In this document: piece after piece, positions 40,170-50,423 of the stretch
Numbering within the stretch: the first letter of the stretch is position 1
How the letters are laid out: each line of letters starts with the position of its first letter
Program-made: the position numbers and the translations under genes
Origin: an uncultured Maribacter sp.
GTDB lineage: Bacteria; Bacteroidota; Bacteroidia; Flavobacteriales; Flavobacteriaceae
Assembly: GCF_947500985.1 (NCBI RefSeq)
Contig: NZ_CANMTX010000010.1
Location: 1-64,000, forward strand
Length of the DNA stretch: 64,000 bases
Direction of reading: 5' to 3'
Notes under the pieces: generated by a model
Databases searched by the model: none
Seen by the model: the letters and a program-made list of their open reading frames with translations, nothing else
Told to the model about the DNA's origin: nothing

Positions 40170-42716
40170 TTATGCCGAATTCCTACTAGCATTAATATTA
40201 CCATATAAAGATCGTGTTACAATTTTCTCATATAACTCTTTATACTCCGTTCCCTCACCTATTCTTTGAAGTGCATATTGTTGTATAACCAATAACGGTA
40301 AAACAATATTCTCTCTAATCTTAATAGACTCTCTAGAAATTGCCTCTTTTTGCATTAAAATTTCCATTCCTGATAATTTCAACAACATTGCTTTAGAAAG
40401 CTGGTATTCTGCCAATAAAATCTCCCAGAATACCCCGTATTCCTCATTCTCTTTCATATAACTGGTCAATTCAAAATAACATTTAGAAAGACTCATCATA
40501 CTATTCATCATTAAAGCTTGAAAGAATGGTACCTCTTGGTAAAGTTTCTGAGCTTCAGCAAATCTTCCACTGTCTTCTAAGTTTTTTAAAGCTGTACCTA
40601 TACCATAATATCCTGGTACATTTTGCTTTAATTGGCTCCAAGAACCTACAAAAGAAATTGCACGTAAATCTGACAACTCTAACTTAGCCTTATTCCCTCT
40701 TTTACCTGGTCTACTACCAATATTTGCTTTTGTATAATATTTAAGCGTACTCATATTTTCTAAATATGGCATAAACTTATCATGATGCTTTAAGTCGTCA
40801 TATTTTTCAAAACTCATTTCAGATAACTCTTCTATCAGCTCTCTATCTGAATCTGATATAACAATTTCCTTCTCTAAAATTGTATTTGATAGTCCGGCTG
40901 TCAATAACTGCTCACTGTTATAAATGAACTGTTCTTTTGTACCATACGTACTAGTAATGGTCTGCCCTTGAATGGTCAGTTGAATTTCGTTATTCGCAAC
41001 TTTATTTGTCTGTGCTGCATAAAAACGATGCGTTTTACCACCACCTCTTGCTGGTGGTCCACCCCTACCGTCAAAGAATATAGCTGCTATACCATGTTCG
41101 TCGCAAACTTCTGAAAGTTCTTCTTTAGTTTTTAAAATAGACCAGTTCGCTTTTAGGTAACCACCATCTTTTGTACCATCAGAAAAACCAAGCATAATAG
41201 TCTGCTTATCATTTCTATTTTTAACGTGCGCTTTATACTCTGGTAAATTGAATAAAAGCTGCATGGTAGCCTGCGCATTATCCATTCCGTTCATTGTTTC
41301 AAACAATGGTACGATATCAAAAGTAATATCTTTACCTGCCCAACCACACCATCTAAATAGTGCATAAACAAAAAGAATAGAGAATACATCTTCAGAATTA
41401 CTAATGATGTATCTATTACAACCTTCTTCGCCATTCTTATCTTGAATGGTCTGTAGTTGAAGTATGTTCTTAACAGTATCTTTTACAATATCTTCTTCAT
41501 AATCATCTGCTACTAAATTCAAATTCTCATGTAAAAGAATATCAATCAATTTTTCTTCAGATAATTCACTTAGGTCTTCTTTGATCAATCCGTTCTTTTT
41601 CAAAACCTCAACCATCACCTTAGTATGCATACTATGGTCTTGACGAATATCTATCGTTGCAAAGTGAACTTTAAAGATTTTCACCTTATCAATTAACAGC
41701 TCTAAATCTTTTAAATAAAGGCTCTGATATTTTTCAATAAGTATTAATCTGATTTCTTCTAACGGTATAATTAAATCTTCATAACCAATATCTTTAGAGC
41801 TATCGAACATAGCGGTATAAAGATTAGATCTTAACTTTTGTAATGGTTCTTGAACATCTTTAAAGGTAAGTTTATGAACCAGCCCTTTTAAATCGTTGTA
41901 ATAGCACTTCATTAAAGTTAAACGAAGCTCGTTCATTACATCTCTAGTAATATCTGCTGTTACGAACGGATTACCGTCACGGTCACCACCAGGCCAAAAA
42001 CCTAATTTTACTATATCATGATTTTCAAAGGCTTTTGATCCTACACTACCTTTGATATATGCATACATTTCACCAATAGCATCATAGTATACATGTCTTA
42101 ATGTATAAATAATATTTTTTGCTTCATCTAAAGGTGTAGGCTTCTTAGCGTTTATTAAAGATGTGAGTCCTAATTGTTGTAGACCTACATCGATCTCATC
42201 TATTTTATCTTCTAAGATTAATGTTCTAAGATTGGTGATTATATCTAAAACTGCTGGTGTATAGAACTGTGTTGGGTGCGCTGTAAGCACTATTCTTGCG
42301 CTGAAATTACTCAGTTTATCCCAAATAGTATCCCATGAATTATTTTTCTCAACTAACTGAAAATAATCTTTCAATGATAAAGAACTAGAATGTTTTTGCA
42401 ACTTCGGGAACGCAGCATCTTCTACACTATCATAAAGAACCACTTGGCGCTCTACGTACTGGATAATACGGAACATAAAATCTATCTGCTCTTTTTCTGA
42501 TTTTATTTCTACAAAGTTCTCAAAAAAGTTTTCTAGAATTTCTTTCGGATTAAGACCTTCGCTCAATCCCTTTTCAGATTGATTCAGCAATAACGGAATC
42601 AACATACCCACATTCTCAATATTCTTATAGGGTAGGTTTAAAAATAGACTGTTATAGACATTAAACTTATTTTGGACAGATTTCTTAAATTCTGCCAACC
42701 TTTCTTGTTGTTGCAT
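40170..42716 (-). CDS. ppc: Phosphoenolpyruvate carboxylase
   Basis: 848 aa; LTAHPTQF, WPGGDRDGNPFV, FFDGRGGPPARGGG. Confidence 0.96.
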   Translation of the reverse strand: MQQQERLAEFKKSVQNKFNVYNSLFLNLPYKNIENVGMLIPLLLNQSEKGLSEGLNPKEILENFFENFVEIKSEKEQIDFMFRIIQYVERQVVLYDSVEDAAFPKLQKHSSSLSLKDYFQLVEKNNSWDTIWDKLSNFSARIVLTAHPTQFYTPAVLDIITNLRTLILEDKIDEIDVGLQQLGLTSLINAKKPTPLDEAKNIIYTLRHVYYDAIGEMYAYIKGSVGSKAFENHDIVKLGFWPGGDRDGNPFVTADITRDVMNELRLTLMKCYYNDLKGLVHKLTFKDVQEPLQKLRSNLYTAMFDSSKDIGYEDLIIPLEEIRLILIEKYQSLYLKDLELLIDKVKIFKVHFATIDIRQDHSMHTKVMVEVLKKNGLIKEDLSELSEEKLIDILLHENLNLVADDYEEDIVKDTVKNILQLQTIQDKNGEEGCNRYIISNSEDVFSILFVYALFRWCGWAGKDITFDIVPLFETMNGMDNAQATMQLLFNLPEYKAHVKNRNDKQTIMLGFSDGTKDGGYLKANWSILKTKEELSEVCDEHGIAAIFFDGRGGPPARGGGKTHRFYAAQTNKVANNEIQLTIQGQTITSTYGTKEQFIYNSEQLLTAGLSNTILEKEIVISDSDRELIEELSEMSFEKYDDLKHHDKFMPYLENMSTLKYYTKANIGSRPGKRGNKAKLELSDLRAISFVGSWSQLKQNVPGYYGIGTALKNLEDSGRFAEAQKLYQEVPFFQALMMNSMMSLSKCYFELTSYMKENEEYGVFWEILLAEYQLSKAMLLKLSGMEILMQKEAISRESIKIRENIVLPLLVIQQYALQRIGEGTEYKELYEKIVTRSLYGNINASRNSA

Positions 42717-42946
42717 ATATTAAAAACTTTGGACCATACCGTTATGGCAAACTTGCTAAAATTCGAACATAAATATCGCTATTCCAAGAGAATTTGGAGA
42801 ATGATTTTTGTGAAATATCAATTTCATAGAAGTATACCACAAAATAGTGCGTATTGACAACAAATATTCCATAAAACAGCTAATGCTTTCTACCTTTACA
42901 TTGTAAATAAGTAATAAAATTTTTCATTTTCATATAGTGTTCTCGT

Positions 42947-42985
42947 AAAAGAGTCTTGTTTTAAAAGCAAGACTCTTTTTAGTTT
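42947..42985 (+). terminator. Terminator-like hairpin downstream of UDG-like gene, best T-run on + strand
   Basis: AAAAGAGTCTTG-TTTTAAAAG-CAAGACTCTTTTTAGTTTT. Confidence 0.65.
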
Positions 42986-43013
42986 TAAGAAGTTTTGAAA
43001 ATATCTTTTCGGG

Positions 43014-43682
43014 TCAGAAATAATCTTTATACTGTAGCACTCTAAAATCTATCGTATTAAAAGTAAGATCTTGCATCTTCATCTTCTTATAACCAACAAG
43101 ACTACCCACTGCCCTATTTGCCGCCCCAGAAGGTGCAATTAAACAAACTGTTTTAATAGTTTTACCAGTGATGGGATGAGTGAATTCATGAATTCTAGGT
43201 ACTTCATCAGAAATTCTTACTAGCGACACCGAGTACTCTTTTAAATGCTTTCTAAAAAAGTATTCAGGACCATTTTTGCTGTTACCTCCTGTAAATAAAA
43301 GCGTATGTACTTTGGTATACTTTTCTAAATAACTCAACACATCTCTTAATTCAATATTTTGCATACCAATATCTGAGGCATCTATTTTTGTACGTTCTGC
43401 TGAAGCTACAATATCACATACTCCGATCTTTCTATCTCTCAAAAATGCTTTGCGTTGTTCTATTGCCTGATCAGTAGTTTCAAATGCTAGATTTAAATCG
43501 AAAATTTTATTTAGAATAGGCCATAACTGTCCGTCTTTACTACCATAACAGAAATCAACATCACCTTTTTTCAACTCGCCAGTAGTAAAACGTGGCGGTG
43601 GCAAAGTACCTACAATTAGTTTTTCGGTAGTATGGTCAATAAAAGGTTCGTAAGGGTGCGTATGGTTAAATACGTATTGCAT
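43014..43682 (-). CDS. Uracil-DNA glycosylase-like superfamily protein
   Basis: 222 aa; KLIVGTLPPPRFTTGELKKGDVDFCYGSKDGQLWPILNKIF ... TLLFTGGNSKNGPEYFF. Confidence 0.7.
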   Translation of the reverse strand: MQYVFNHTHPYEPFIDHTTEKLIVGTLPPPRFTTGELKKGDVDFCYGSKDGQLWPILNKIFDLNLAFETTDQAIEQRKAFLRDRKIGVCDIVASAERTKIDASDIGMQNIELRDVLSYLEKYTKVHTLLFTGGNSKNGPEYFFRKHLKEYSVSLVRISDEVPRIHEFTHPITGKTIKTVCLIAPSGAANRAVGSLVGYKKMKMQDLTFNTIDFRVLQYKDYF

Positions 43683-43765
43683 TAGTGATTTATTTTCATG
43701 AGTCTATTATACAGACAAATGATTTCTAAATTACTAACTTTAAAAGAAACCTAATTAAACGAGTT

Positions 43766-43894
43766 ATGGGAAAGGGAGATAAAAAATCAAAAAAAGGGAA
43801 AATATCTAATAATTCTTACGGGGCAAGACGACCACGTAAAATTAAAAAAAGACCTACTATTGAAGAAAAGATAAAAATTAGTAAAAAGAAATAA
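43766..43894 (+). CDS. 30S ribosomal protein THX-like small basic protein
   Basis: 42 aa MGKGDKKSKKGKISNNSYGARRPRKIKKRPTIEEKIKISKKK*; below the ORF track length cut-off; fits the bTHX family pattern (MGKGDKKTKRGKI..SYGKRRP). Confidence 0.88.
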   Translation: MGKGDKKSKKGKISNNSYGARRPRKIKKRPTIEEKIKISKKK

Positions 43895-43896
43895 CC

Positions 43897-44262
43897 TTAA
43901 TCATCTATTCTAAATGTTAGCCCTACTTGATTTTCTTCATCTAAAGTAATCTCGTAGGTATAAAAACCTAATGGTAATGAGTCTGAAGATACTTCTGCAG
44001 GGGTATAATTCAAACTAGTTGAATCTGTAAGAATTGATATTGTAGTATTGGCATAGCCAGTTTCAAATTCCATATACTCAGAAAACTTACCAGCTTCTAC
44101 ATTCTCATAAACAGTATCTTTCTCTGCTACACGAACTTCTGTAAACAAAAGTTCTGTACTGTTTAGAATACGAATATTAACCAAGTTAACTTCGTCATCT
44201 CTATCTGTGCAAGAGAATAGTAATACAACACAAATTACAGAAAGCAATAGAACCCTTTTCAT
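43897..44262 (-). CDS. Hypothetical lipoprotein
   Basis: 121 aa; MKRVLLLSVICVVLLFSCTDRDDE lipobox. Confidence 0.75.
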   Translation of the reverse strand: MKRVLLLSVICVVLLFSCTDRDDEVNLVNIRILNSTELLFTEVRVAEKDTVYENVEAGKFSEYMEFETGYANTTISILTDSTSLNYTPAEVSSDSLPLGFYTYEITLDEENQVGLTFRIDD

Positions 44263-44307
44263 AGACGTATTTTATATAGCTAAGAACGAAAAAGAGTAGA
44301 TTATATT

Positions 44308-45069
44308 TTATCTAATAAAGACTGGCTGGTTTTCTTTTAAGGTATGCTCTTGACTAAATTCATAATCGTCTAGATTAAAACCTTTTATATCGGTAAGTGT
44401 TTTTGCGTCTGAGTCTAAAATATATCTTACCATAGCACCTCTAGCTTTCTTGGCAAAGAAGCTTATTATTTTCAATTTATCATTTTTCCAATCTTTGAAA
44501 ATCGGTGTAATAATTTCTGCTTTAATATGCTTTGGTTGTAGCGCACTATAATATTCATTACTTGCCAAATTAACAAGCAATTCACCATCGGTCATTTCAT
44601 CATTTAAATGATCAGTAAGCCTACTACCCCAATATTCATATAAGTTCTTATTTCTACCAATTTTTAATGAAGTACCCATTTCTAAACGGTAAGGCTGCAT
44701 TAAATCTAGAGGTTTCAGCATACCATATTGTCCCGATAAAATTCTAAGGCTTTGTTGTAGCTTATCCATTTTTTCTTCGGATAAAGTGTAAGCGTCTAAC
44801 CCTGTATATACATCACCGCTAAAGGCATATATTGCCGGTCTAGAATTCTCTGGTGTAAACGGTGTTGTAAAATCTTGATTACGCTGCCAGTTCAGTTGCG
44901 CCAAATTATCTGAAATAGACATCAATTCTGAAAGTGCTACCGGCTTCTTTTTCTTTAGAATTTTATTTAGCTTTTCAGCATCTTCTATAAATTTTGGAGA
45001 AGTAAATTTTGCCATCGGAAGTTCACTTTCGTAATTCAATGACTTAGCCGGAGAAATAACAATTTTCAT
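44308..45069 (-). CDS. yaaA: Peroxide stress protein YaaA
   Basis: 253 aa; [56 protein letters not shown]. Confidence 0.95.
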   Translation of the reverse strand: MKIVISPAKSLNYESELPMAKFTSPKFIEDAEKLNKILKKKKPVALSELMSISDNLAQLNWQRNQDFTTPFTPENSRPAIYAFSGDVYTGLDAYTLSEEKMDKLQQSLRILSGQYGMLKPLDLMQPYRLEMGTSLKIGRNKNLYEYWGSRLTDHLNDEMTDGELLVNLASNEYYSALQPKHIKAEIITPIFKDWKNDKLKIISFFAKKARGAMVRYILDSDAKTLTDIKGFNLDDYEFSQEHTLKENQPVFIR

Positions 45070-45159
45070 AGTGCAATTTTAGATGCCCAAAAATAAACAG
45101 GATAAGTAGGAAGACCTACAAAAGATAAAAAAGAGTTTAAATAGCGGTATCGAAGAAAC

Positions 45160-46191
45160 TTATTCTGTGCTGTTTTTAGTGTAACCACGCCATTTTTCAA
45201 TAGCTTTGGTCATATCTTCTGGCACTTCTGAATCGAAACTCATACGTTCACCGGTTACTGGGTGTACAAAACCTAATGTCTTCGCATGTAACGCCTGCCT
45301 AGGTAATAATTTAAAAGTGTTCTCAACAAATTGCTTGTATTTTGTAAAGGTTGTTCCTTTTAAAATTTTCTCACCACCATAACGTTCATCATTAAATAAC
45401 GTATGGCCTATGTACTTCATATGCACACGAATTTGATGTGTTCTACCTGTCTCCAATTTACATGACACAAGTGTAACATACCCTAATCTTTCTAATACCT
45501 TGAAATGAGTAACGGCTGCTTTACCTTCTTCCCCTTCAGGAAAAACATGCATTTGTAGACGGTTTTTAGGGTTTCTACCTACATGACCTACTACTGTACC
45601 TTCGTCTTCTTCTACATTACCCCAAACTAAAGCTACATACTCTCGTTCAGAAGTTTTATCGAAAAATTGTTTTGCCAAATGGGTCATGGCAGCTTCGGTC
45701 TTTGCTACTACTAATAAACCAGAAGTATCTTTATCTATACGATGCACCAAACCTGGTCTCTCATTACTATTTGCCGGTAAATTATCGGTATGAAAAATTA
45801 AGGCATTTATTAATGTACCCGAATAATTACCATGACCTGGGTGAACCACCATACCTGCAGGTTTGTTAACTACCAAGAGTACATCATCTTCATAGACGAT
45901 ATCTAATGGAATATCTTCTGGTACCAACAAAAACTCATGTGGCGGATGCTCAAATAATACCTTGACCTCATCGCCTGCTTTGACCTTATAATTAGATTTT
46001 ACAATCTCATCATTAACCCAAACATGACCGCCTTTTGCAGATTGTTGTATTTTATTTCTTGTAGCATTTTCAATGAAATTCATTAAAAATTTATCTACAC
46101 GTAAAGGCTCTTGCCCTTTTGACGCTACTACCCTATGGTGCTCAAAAAGCTCTCCATCTTCATTCTCTGGCTGCACAATATTCTCCTCCAT
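45160..46191 (-). CDS. rluD: Ribosomal large subunit pseudouridine synthase, RluA/RluD family
   Basis: 343 aa; S4 domain, GLVHRIDKDTSGLLVVAKTEAA, ETGRTHQIRVHMKYIGH. Confidence 0.93.
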   Translation of the reverse strand: MEENIVQPENEDGELFEHHRVVASKGQEPLRVDKFLMNFIENATRNKIQQSAKGGHVWVNDEIVKSNYKVKAGDEVKVLFEHPPHEFLLVPEDIPLDIVYEDDVLLVVNKPAGMVVHPGHGNYSGTLINALIFHTDNLPANSNERPGLVHRIDKDTSGLLVVAKTEAAMTHLAKQFFDKTSEREYVALVWGNVEEDEGTVVGHVGRNPKNRLQMHVFPEGEEGKAAVTHFKVLERLGYVTLVSCKLETGRTHQIRVHMKYIGHTLFNDERYGGEKILKGTTFTKYKQFVENTFKLLPRQALHAKTLGFVHPVTGERMSFDSEVPEDMTKAIEKWRGYTKNSTE

Positions 46192-46782
46192 CTAATCTTC
46201 AGATTCCGATTTAATTACCGCTCTTTCTGTAATACTACCATTACCACAAATCAACTCTATTTTAGAAGTTTTAGGTAGCTTATCGCCAGGCTTAACATAC
46301 TTGCCCTTAAATTTTATTTGGTATACCATATCCTTACCCAACTCGTCTACATAGGTTACCCTTTGTACATCTAAACCCACTGCCTTCAACATAGAAGATG
46401 CGTTACGCTTGGTTACTTGAATAATTTTAGGAACGGTTACTTTTTTATATCCTGACGGATTAACGGTAAAATATATTTTTCTATTCTCCTTTACTTTTGA
46501 ACCTGCAGTAGGATCCTGCTCAATGATAGAAAACCTAGGGTAATCTGGATTGTAATTTGCCGAATCAAGCACTTCATATCTTAAGCCTGCTTCTTCAATA
46601 GATTTTCTCATATCCATAACAGATTTTTTTGAGAAATCTGGCACTTCTACAAACTCACCATGATTGGTGGTACTGTTCAGGTATCTTAATGTGACAAAAA
46701 TCACAATCGTCAATACCAACAACGCAAGACCAAGCTGAATTAAAAAAGTCTTACTTTTTAAAAAATTGAAAAAATTCCTCAT
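46192..46782 (-). CDS. Membrane-anchored PASTA domain protein
   Basis: MRNFFNFLKSKTFLIQLGLALLVLTIVIFVTLRYL then PASTA-like repeats (VPDFSKKSVMDMRKSIEEAGLRYEV...; VTVPKIIQVTKRNASSMLKAVGLDVQRV). Confidence 0.87.
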   Translation of the reverse strand: MRNFFNFLKSKTFLIQLGLALLVLTIVIFVTLRYLNSTTNHGEFVEVPDFSKKSVMDMRKSIEEAGLRYEVLDSANYNPDYPRFSIIEQDPTAGSKVKENRKIYFTVNPSGYKKVTVPKIIQVTKRNASSMLKAVGLDVQRVTYVDELGKDMVYQIKFKGKYVKPGDKLPKTSKIELICGNGSITERAVIKSESED

Positions 46783-46957
46783 ACATATTATTTGACCAGA
46801 CAAATATAGTAAATGCCCACATACCTTTTAGCAGCTTCGGTTTATAGTTACATCTTACTTAAAAAATTTAATTCATTTTTTATGAATGCTGTTCGTTTTC
46901 TTTTTTATTTTATTTCAATACTTCATCTTTGCTTTCACATTCTTAATAGACCATAAA

Positions 46958-47932
46958 ATGAAAAAAAATATAGCAATTATAATGGGCGGGTATTCTAGTG
47001 AATATGAAATATCGCTTAAAAGTGGAAATGTGGTCTATGATTACCTGAACAAAGAAAAATTCAATCTTTACAGAATACATATTTTCAAGAGCAAATGGGT
47101 CTATGTAGATGATGCCGGTAACGAAACGGCAATTGATCGAAACGACTTCTCCATCCCTTTAAACGGCACATCAATAACGTTTGATTGTGTTTTTAACGCC
47201 ATACATGGTTCGCCTGGTGAAGACGGACTCATGCAGGCTTATTTTGAACTATTAGAGATAAAACACACCTCTTGCGATTTTTATCAAGCAGCCCTTACGT
47301 TCAATAAAAGAGATTTGCTTAGTGTATTGAAACCTTACGGAATTAAGGCTGCACCATCTTACTACCTAAATTTAGGCGATGAAATAAATGAAGCAGAAAT
47401 AATAAATAAAGTAAAGCTACCTTGTTTCGTAAAGGCAAATAAGTCTGGTAGTAGTTTCGGTATTACTAAAGTCTATAAAGCAGAAGAGCTAAAAAGTGCT
47501 ATAGAAACTGCTTATAAAGAAGATGATGAAATTATTATTGAAGGTTTTCTTGACGGTACAGAAGTATCTGTGGGCGTTCTAAAACTAAATGGCAAAACAA
47601 CAGTTTTCCCGATTACAGAAATTGTTTCTGAAAATGACTTCTTTGACTACCAAGCAAAATATGAAGGTAAGTCGCAAGAAATTACTCCTGCAAGAATAAA
47701 TCCTGAACAATTAGAAAAAGTAACGATCGCATCTAAAAGAATATACGATGTTCTTAAAATGACAGGCTTTTCTAGAAGTGAATTTATATTTATCGGCAAC
47801 GAACCTTTCTTGTTAGAGATGAACACTACACCTGGTCTTACTACAGAAAGTATACTACCACAACAAGCTAAAGAAGCTGGCATTGAGCTAGGTATGTTAT
47901 TTGAGTATGCAATTAACGAGGCATTGGCTTAA
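46958..47932 (+). CDS. ddl: D-alanine--D-alanine ligase
   Basis: MKKNIAIIMGGYSSEYEISLKSGNVVYDYL; FLLEMNTTPGLTTESILPQQAKEAG. Start moved to 46958. Confidence 0.95.
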   Translation: MKKNIAIIMGGYSSEYEISLKSGNVVYDYLNKEKFNLYRIHIFKSKWVYVDDAGNETAIDRNDFSIPLNGTSITFDCVFNAIHGSPGEDGLMQAYFELLEIKHTSCDFYQAALTFNKRDLLSVLKPYGIKAAPSYYLNLGDEINEAEIINKVKLPCFVKANKSGSSFGITKVYKAEELKSAIETAYKEDDEIIIEGFLDGTEVSVGVLKLNGKTTVFPITEIVSENDFFDYQAKYEGKSQEITPARINPEQLEKVTIASKRIYDVLKMTGFSRSEFIFIGNEPFLLEMNTTPGLTTESILPQQAKEAGIELGMLFEYAINEALA

Positions 47933-47963
47933 ATTAACTATATTTAAAACGTAAAACCCACCT

Positions 47964-48416
47964 ATGAGACGCGCAATTTTTCCTGGTTCTTTTGATCCTT
48001 TAACATTAGGGCATCATGATATTATTATGCGTGGCATAACGCTGTTCGACGAAATAATAATCGCCATTGGAAAAAATGCAGATAAAAAATACATGTTCAG
48101 TTTAGAACAGCGTATTTCATTTATAGAAGAGGCATTTAAAGACGTGCCTTCTATTTCAGTAAAGTCATATACAGGTCTAACAGTTGATTTTTGTAAGAAA
48201 GTAGATGCAAATTTTATTTTAAGGGGATTACGTAATCCTGGTGATTTTGAATTTGAGAAGGCAATTGCCCATACTAACCGTAAGTTATCGGAGATAGAAA
48301 CCGTGTTTTTATTGACCTCATCGGGGAAATCATATATAAGCTCATCTATTGTAAGAGACGTAATACGCAACGGTGGTGACTATACGGGCTTAGTACCCGA
48401 TTCTGTAAGAAAATAG
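47964..48416 (+). CDS. coaD: Pantetheine-phosphate adenylyltransferase
   Basis: 150 aa; RRAIFPGSFDPLTLGHHDIIMRG. Confidence 0.97.
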   Translation: MRRAIFPGSFDPLTLGHHDIIMRGITLFDEIIIAIGKNADKKYMFSLEQRISFIEEAFKDVPSISVKSYTGLTVDFCKKVDANFILRGLRNPGDFEFEKAIAHTNRKLSEIETVFLLTSSGKSYISSSIVRDVIRNGGDYTGLVPDSVRK

Positions 48417-48539
48417 ATGTAGTTCATCGGCCTCACAACATCATAGACCACTTCAACCACACTTTTAAGCAAAAACACAACAAAAGCTAAACGTAAGTTA
48501 GAATATTCCTATAAATTAGTAGGAAAATTCAACAAAAAT

Positions 48540-50381
48540 ATGTTTAAATCACAAAATAGCTCATCTTTTTCTTTAGATTGGATAAATCAGATTCCGTCAT
48601 CTATAGTTATAATTGATACAGATTTCAAACTGATCAGTGCCTCTCCAAGATGGCAAGCAAATTTTGAATTGGATTTGAATGATATTGAAGGAAAATACTT
48701 TCTTGATCTTTTTTCTGAATTATCTCAAGATTTAAAGTCTAGACTTAATTATAGCTTAGAGGGATTAAGAGATATTAAGTTTAAATATAATGCTAAAGAT
48801 TGCCAATACTCTTCTAAAGATTCTATTTGGCACTTAAACCCTTGGAAAGATGGTTATGGCAATATTATAGGTGTTATAATTAAAGTAGATCCAATTTCAA
48901 AAACTCAAGAACTTGAAATGGAACTTAGCAAGACTAAACTTATTCTAAACCAAAAGAGTTCTGTTGCGAAAATAGGTAGTTGGGACTATGATGTACAAAA
49001 AGAAGAATTACATTGGACCCCAATAGTAAATAAAATCTACGGTTTACCTTCAGAGTATCAACCTACGCTAGAAAATTCTATCAATTTCTATCTTAAAGAA
49101 TCTCAAGAAATAATTAAAAAACTAGTTACTGAAGCAATTGATTCAGGTAAACCATGGAATGAAAAATTGCGGTTAAGAAAATCTGATGGAGAAGTTATAT
49201 GGGTTAATACTATTGGCAGACCCAAATTCAAGGAAAGTAAATGCACCAGAATAATAGGTACAATTCAAAATATTGATGAAAGCACATTACAGAAAAAAAA
49301 TGCTTTAAATCAATCGCCTACCGAGTATCCTTTATTTGAGAAAGTACCATTCGGACTAGCAATTATAAATTTTACTACCGGTAAACTTTTAGATGTAAAT
49401 GAACAATTTATAAAACTTACCTCGTTTGAAAAAGAACATTTTTTAGGTCATAATTTTAAAAATTTTGTAAACTCACATATCAAAAGCAAAGGCGCTGAAC
49501 TTAAAAACCAACTAAAAGAACATGGTTCTTTTAAACCTGTTAAGTTCACCTATACCAACCAAAAGAAACATAATATCAATATTAAGATGACAGGTACTCT
49601 AGTAGAAGGTAACTCTGGCGTCACAAGTGTGCTATGCACCTTTGAAAACATTACTTCTCAGACAAAACTAGAGAGAAACCTAAAGAGCACCATTGCATCC
49701 TCAAGAGAGAAAAATGAGCAACTACTTAATTTTGCGCACATGGTTTCTCATAATTTAAAAACTCATGCTACTAACTTCTCGTTGTTACTTAATTTCTTAA
49801 ATGATGAAACCGGAAAGATTCAACGTAACAAATACATGAATATGTTGTTCAGCGCTTCAGATAACTTATCTGAAACCATAAAAGGGCTTCGAGAGATTGT
49901 TGCTGTAAAGTCTAGTATTAATGAAGAGAAAAAATTACTTTCTTTAAATGAAAGCCTATTTGTTGTTGAACAGAACGTCACTGGCTTATTAAAAGAAACT
50001 TATGGTAAAATTATTAATGAAATACCAGAGACAACTCAAGTAAAGGCATTACCCGCGTATCTTAATAGTATTTTGACTAATTGTATTACCAACTCTATTA
50101 AATATAGAAGTCATGATAAAAAACCTATTATCATATTAAGTATTGAAGAGAATAAAAACTATACTGTTTTAAGTATTGAAGATAACGGTCTGGGTATTGA
50201 TTTAGAAAAATATGGTAATCAGTTGTTTGGGCTTTACAAAACTTTCCACAGAAATAAAGATTCTAGAGGTATTGGTCTATACATTACTAAAAACCAAATG
50301 GAAGCTATGAACGGAAAAATAACCGTAGAGAGTATGCCAAATGAAGGAACCACTTTTAGGTTTCACTTCAACAAAAAATAA
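48540..50381 (+). CDS. Soluble PAS-domain sensor histidine kinase
   Basis: 613 aa; PAS repeats, FAHMVSHNLKTHATNFSLLLNFL H-box, LTNCITNSIKYRS N-box, DNGLGIDLEKYGNQLFGLYKTFHRNKDSRGIGLYITKNQ; no clear TM. Confidence 0.9.
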   Translation: MFKSQNSSSFSLDWINQIPSSIVIIDTDFKLISASPRWQANFELDLNDIEGKYFLDLFSELSQDLKSRLNYSLEGLRDIKFKYNAKDCQYSSKDSIWHLNPWKDGYGNIIGVIIKVDPISKTQELEMELSKTKLILNQKSSVAKIGSWDYDVQKEELHWTPIVNKIYGLPSEYQPTLENSINFYLKESQEIIKKLVTEAIDSGKPWNEKLRLRKSDGEVIWVNTIGRPKFKESKCTRIIGTIQNIDESTLQKKNALNQSPTEYPLFEKVPFGLAIINFTTGKLLDVNEQFIKLTSFEKEHFLGHNFKNFVNSHIKSKGAELKNQLKEHGSFKPVKFTYTNQKKHNINIKMTGTLVEGNSGVTSVLCTFENITSQTKLERNLKSTIASSREKNEQLLNFAHMVSHNLKTHATNFSLLLNFLNDETGKIQRNKYMNMLFSASDNLSETIKGLREIVAVKSSINEEKKLLSLNESLFVVEQNVTGLLKETYGKIINEIPETTQVKALPAYLNSILTNCITNSIKYRSHDKKPIIILSIEENKNYTVLSIEDNGLGIDLEKYGNQLFGLYKTFHRNKDSRGIGLYITKNQMEAMNGKITVESMPNEGTTFRFHFNKK

Positions 50382-50423
50382 AATTAATTGAATAAATAGA
50401 TTATTGATTGTTTTACAACGCAA

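Noticed and set aside
42672-42857. 61-aa + strand ORF across the ppc start
   Set aside because: Overlaps ppc on the opposite strand, no recognisable features; left only as context for the possible sRNA.
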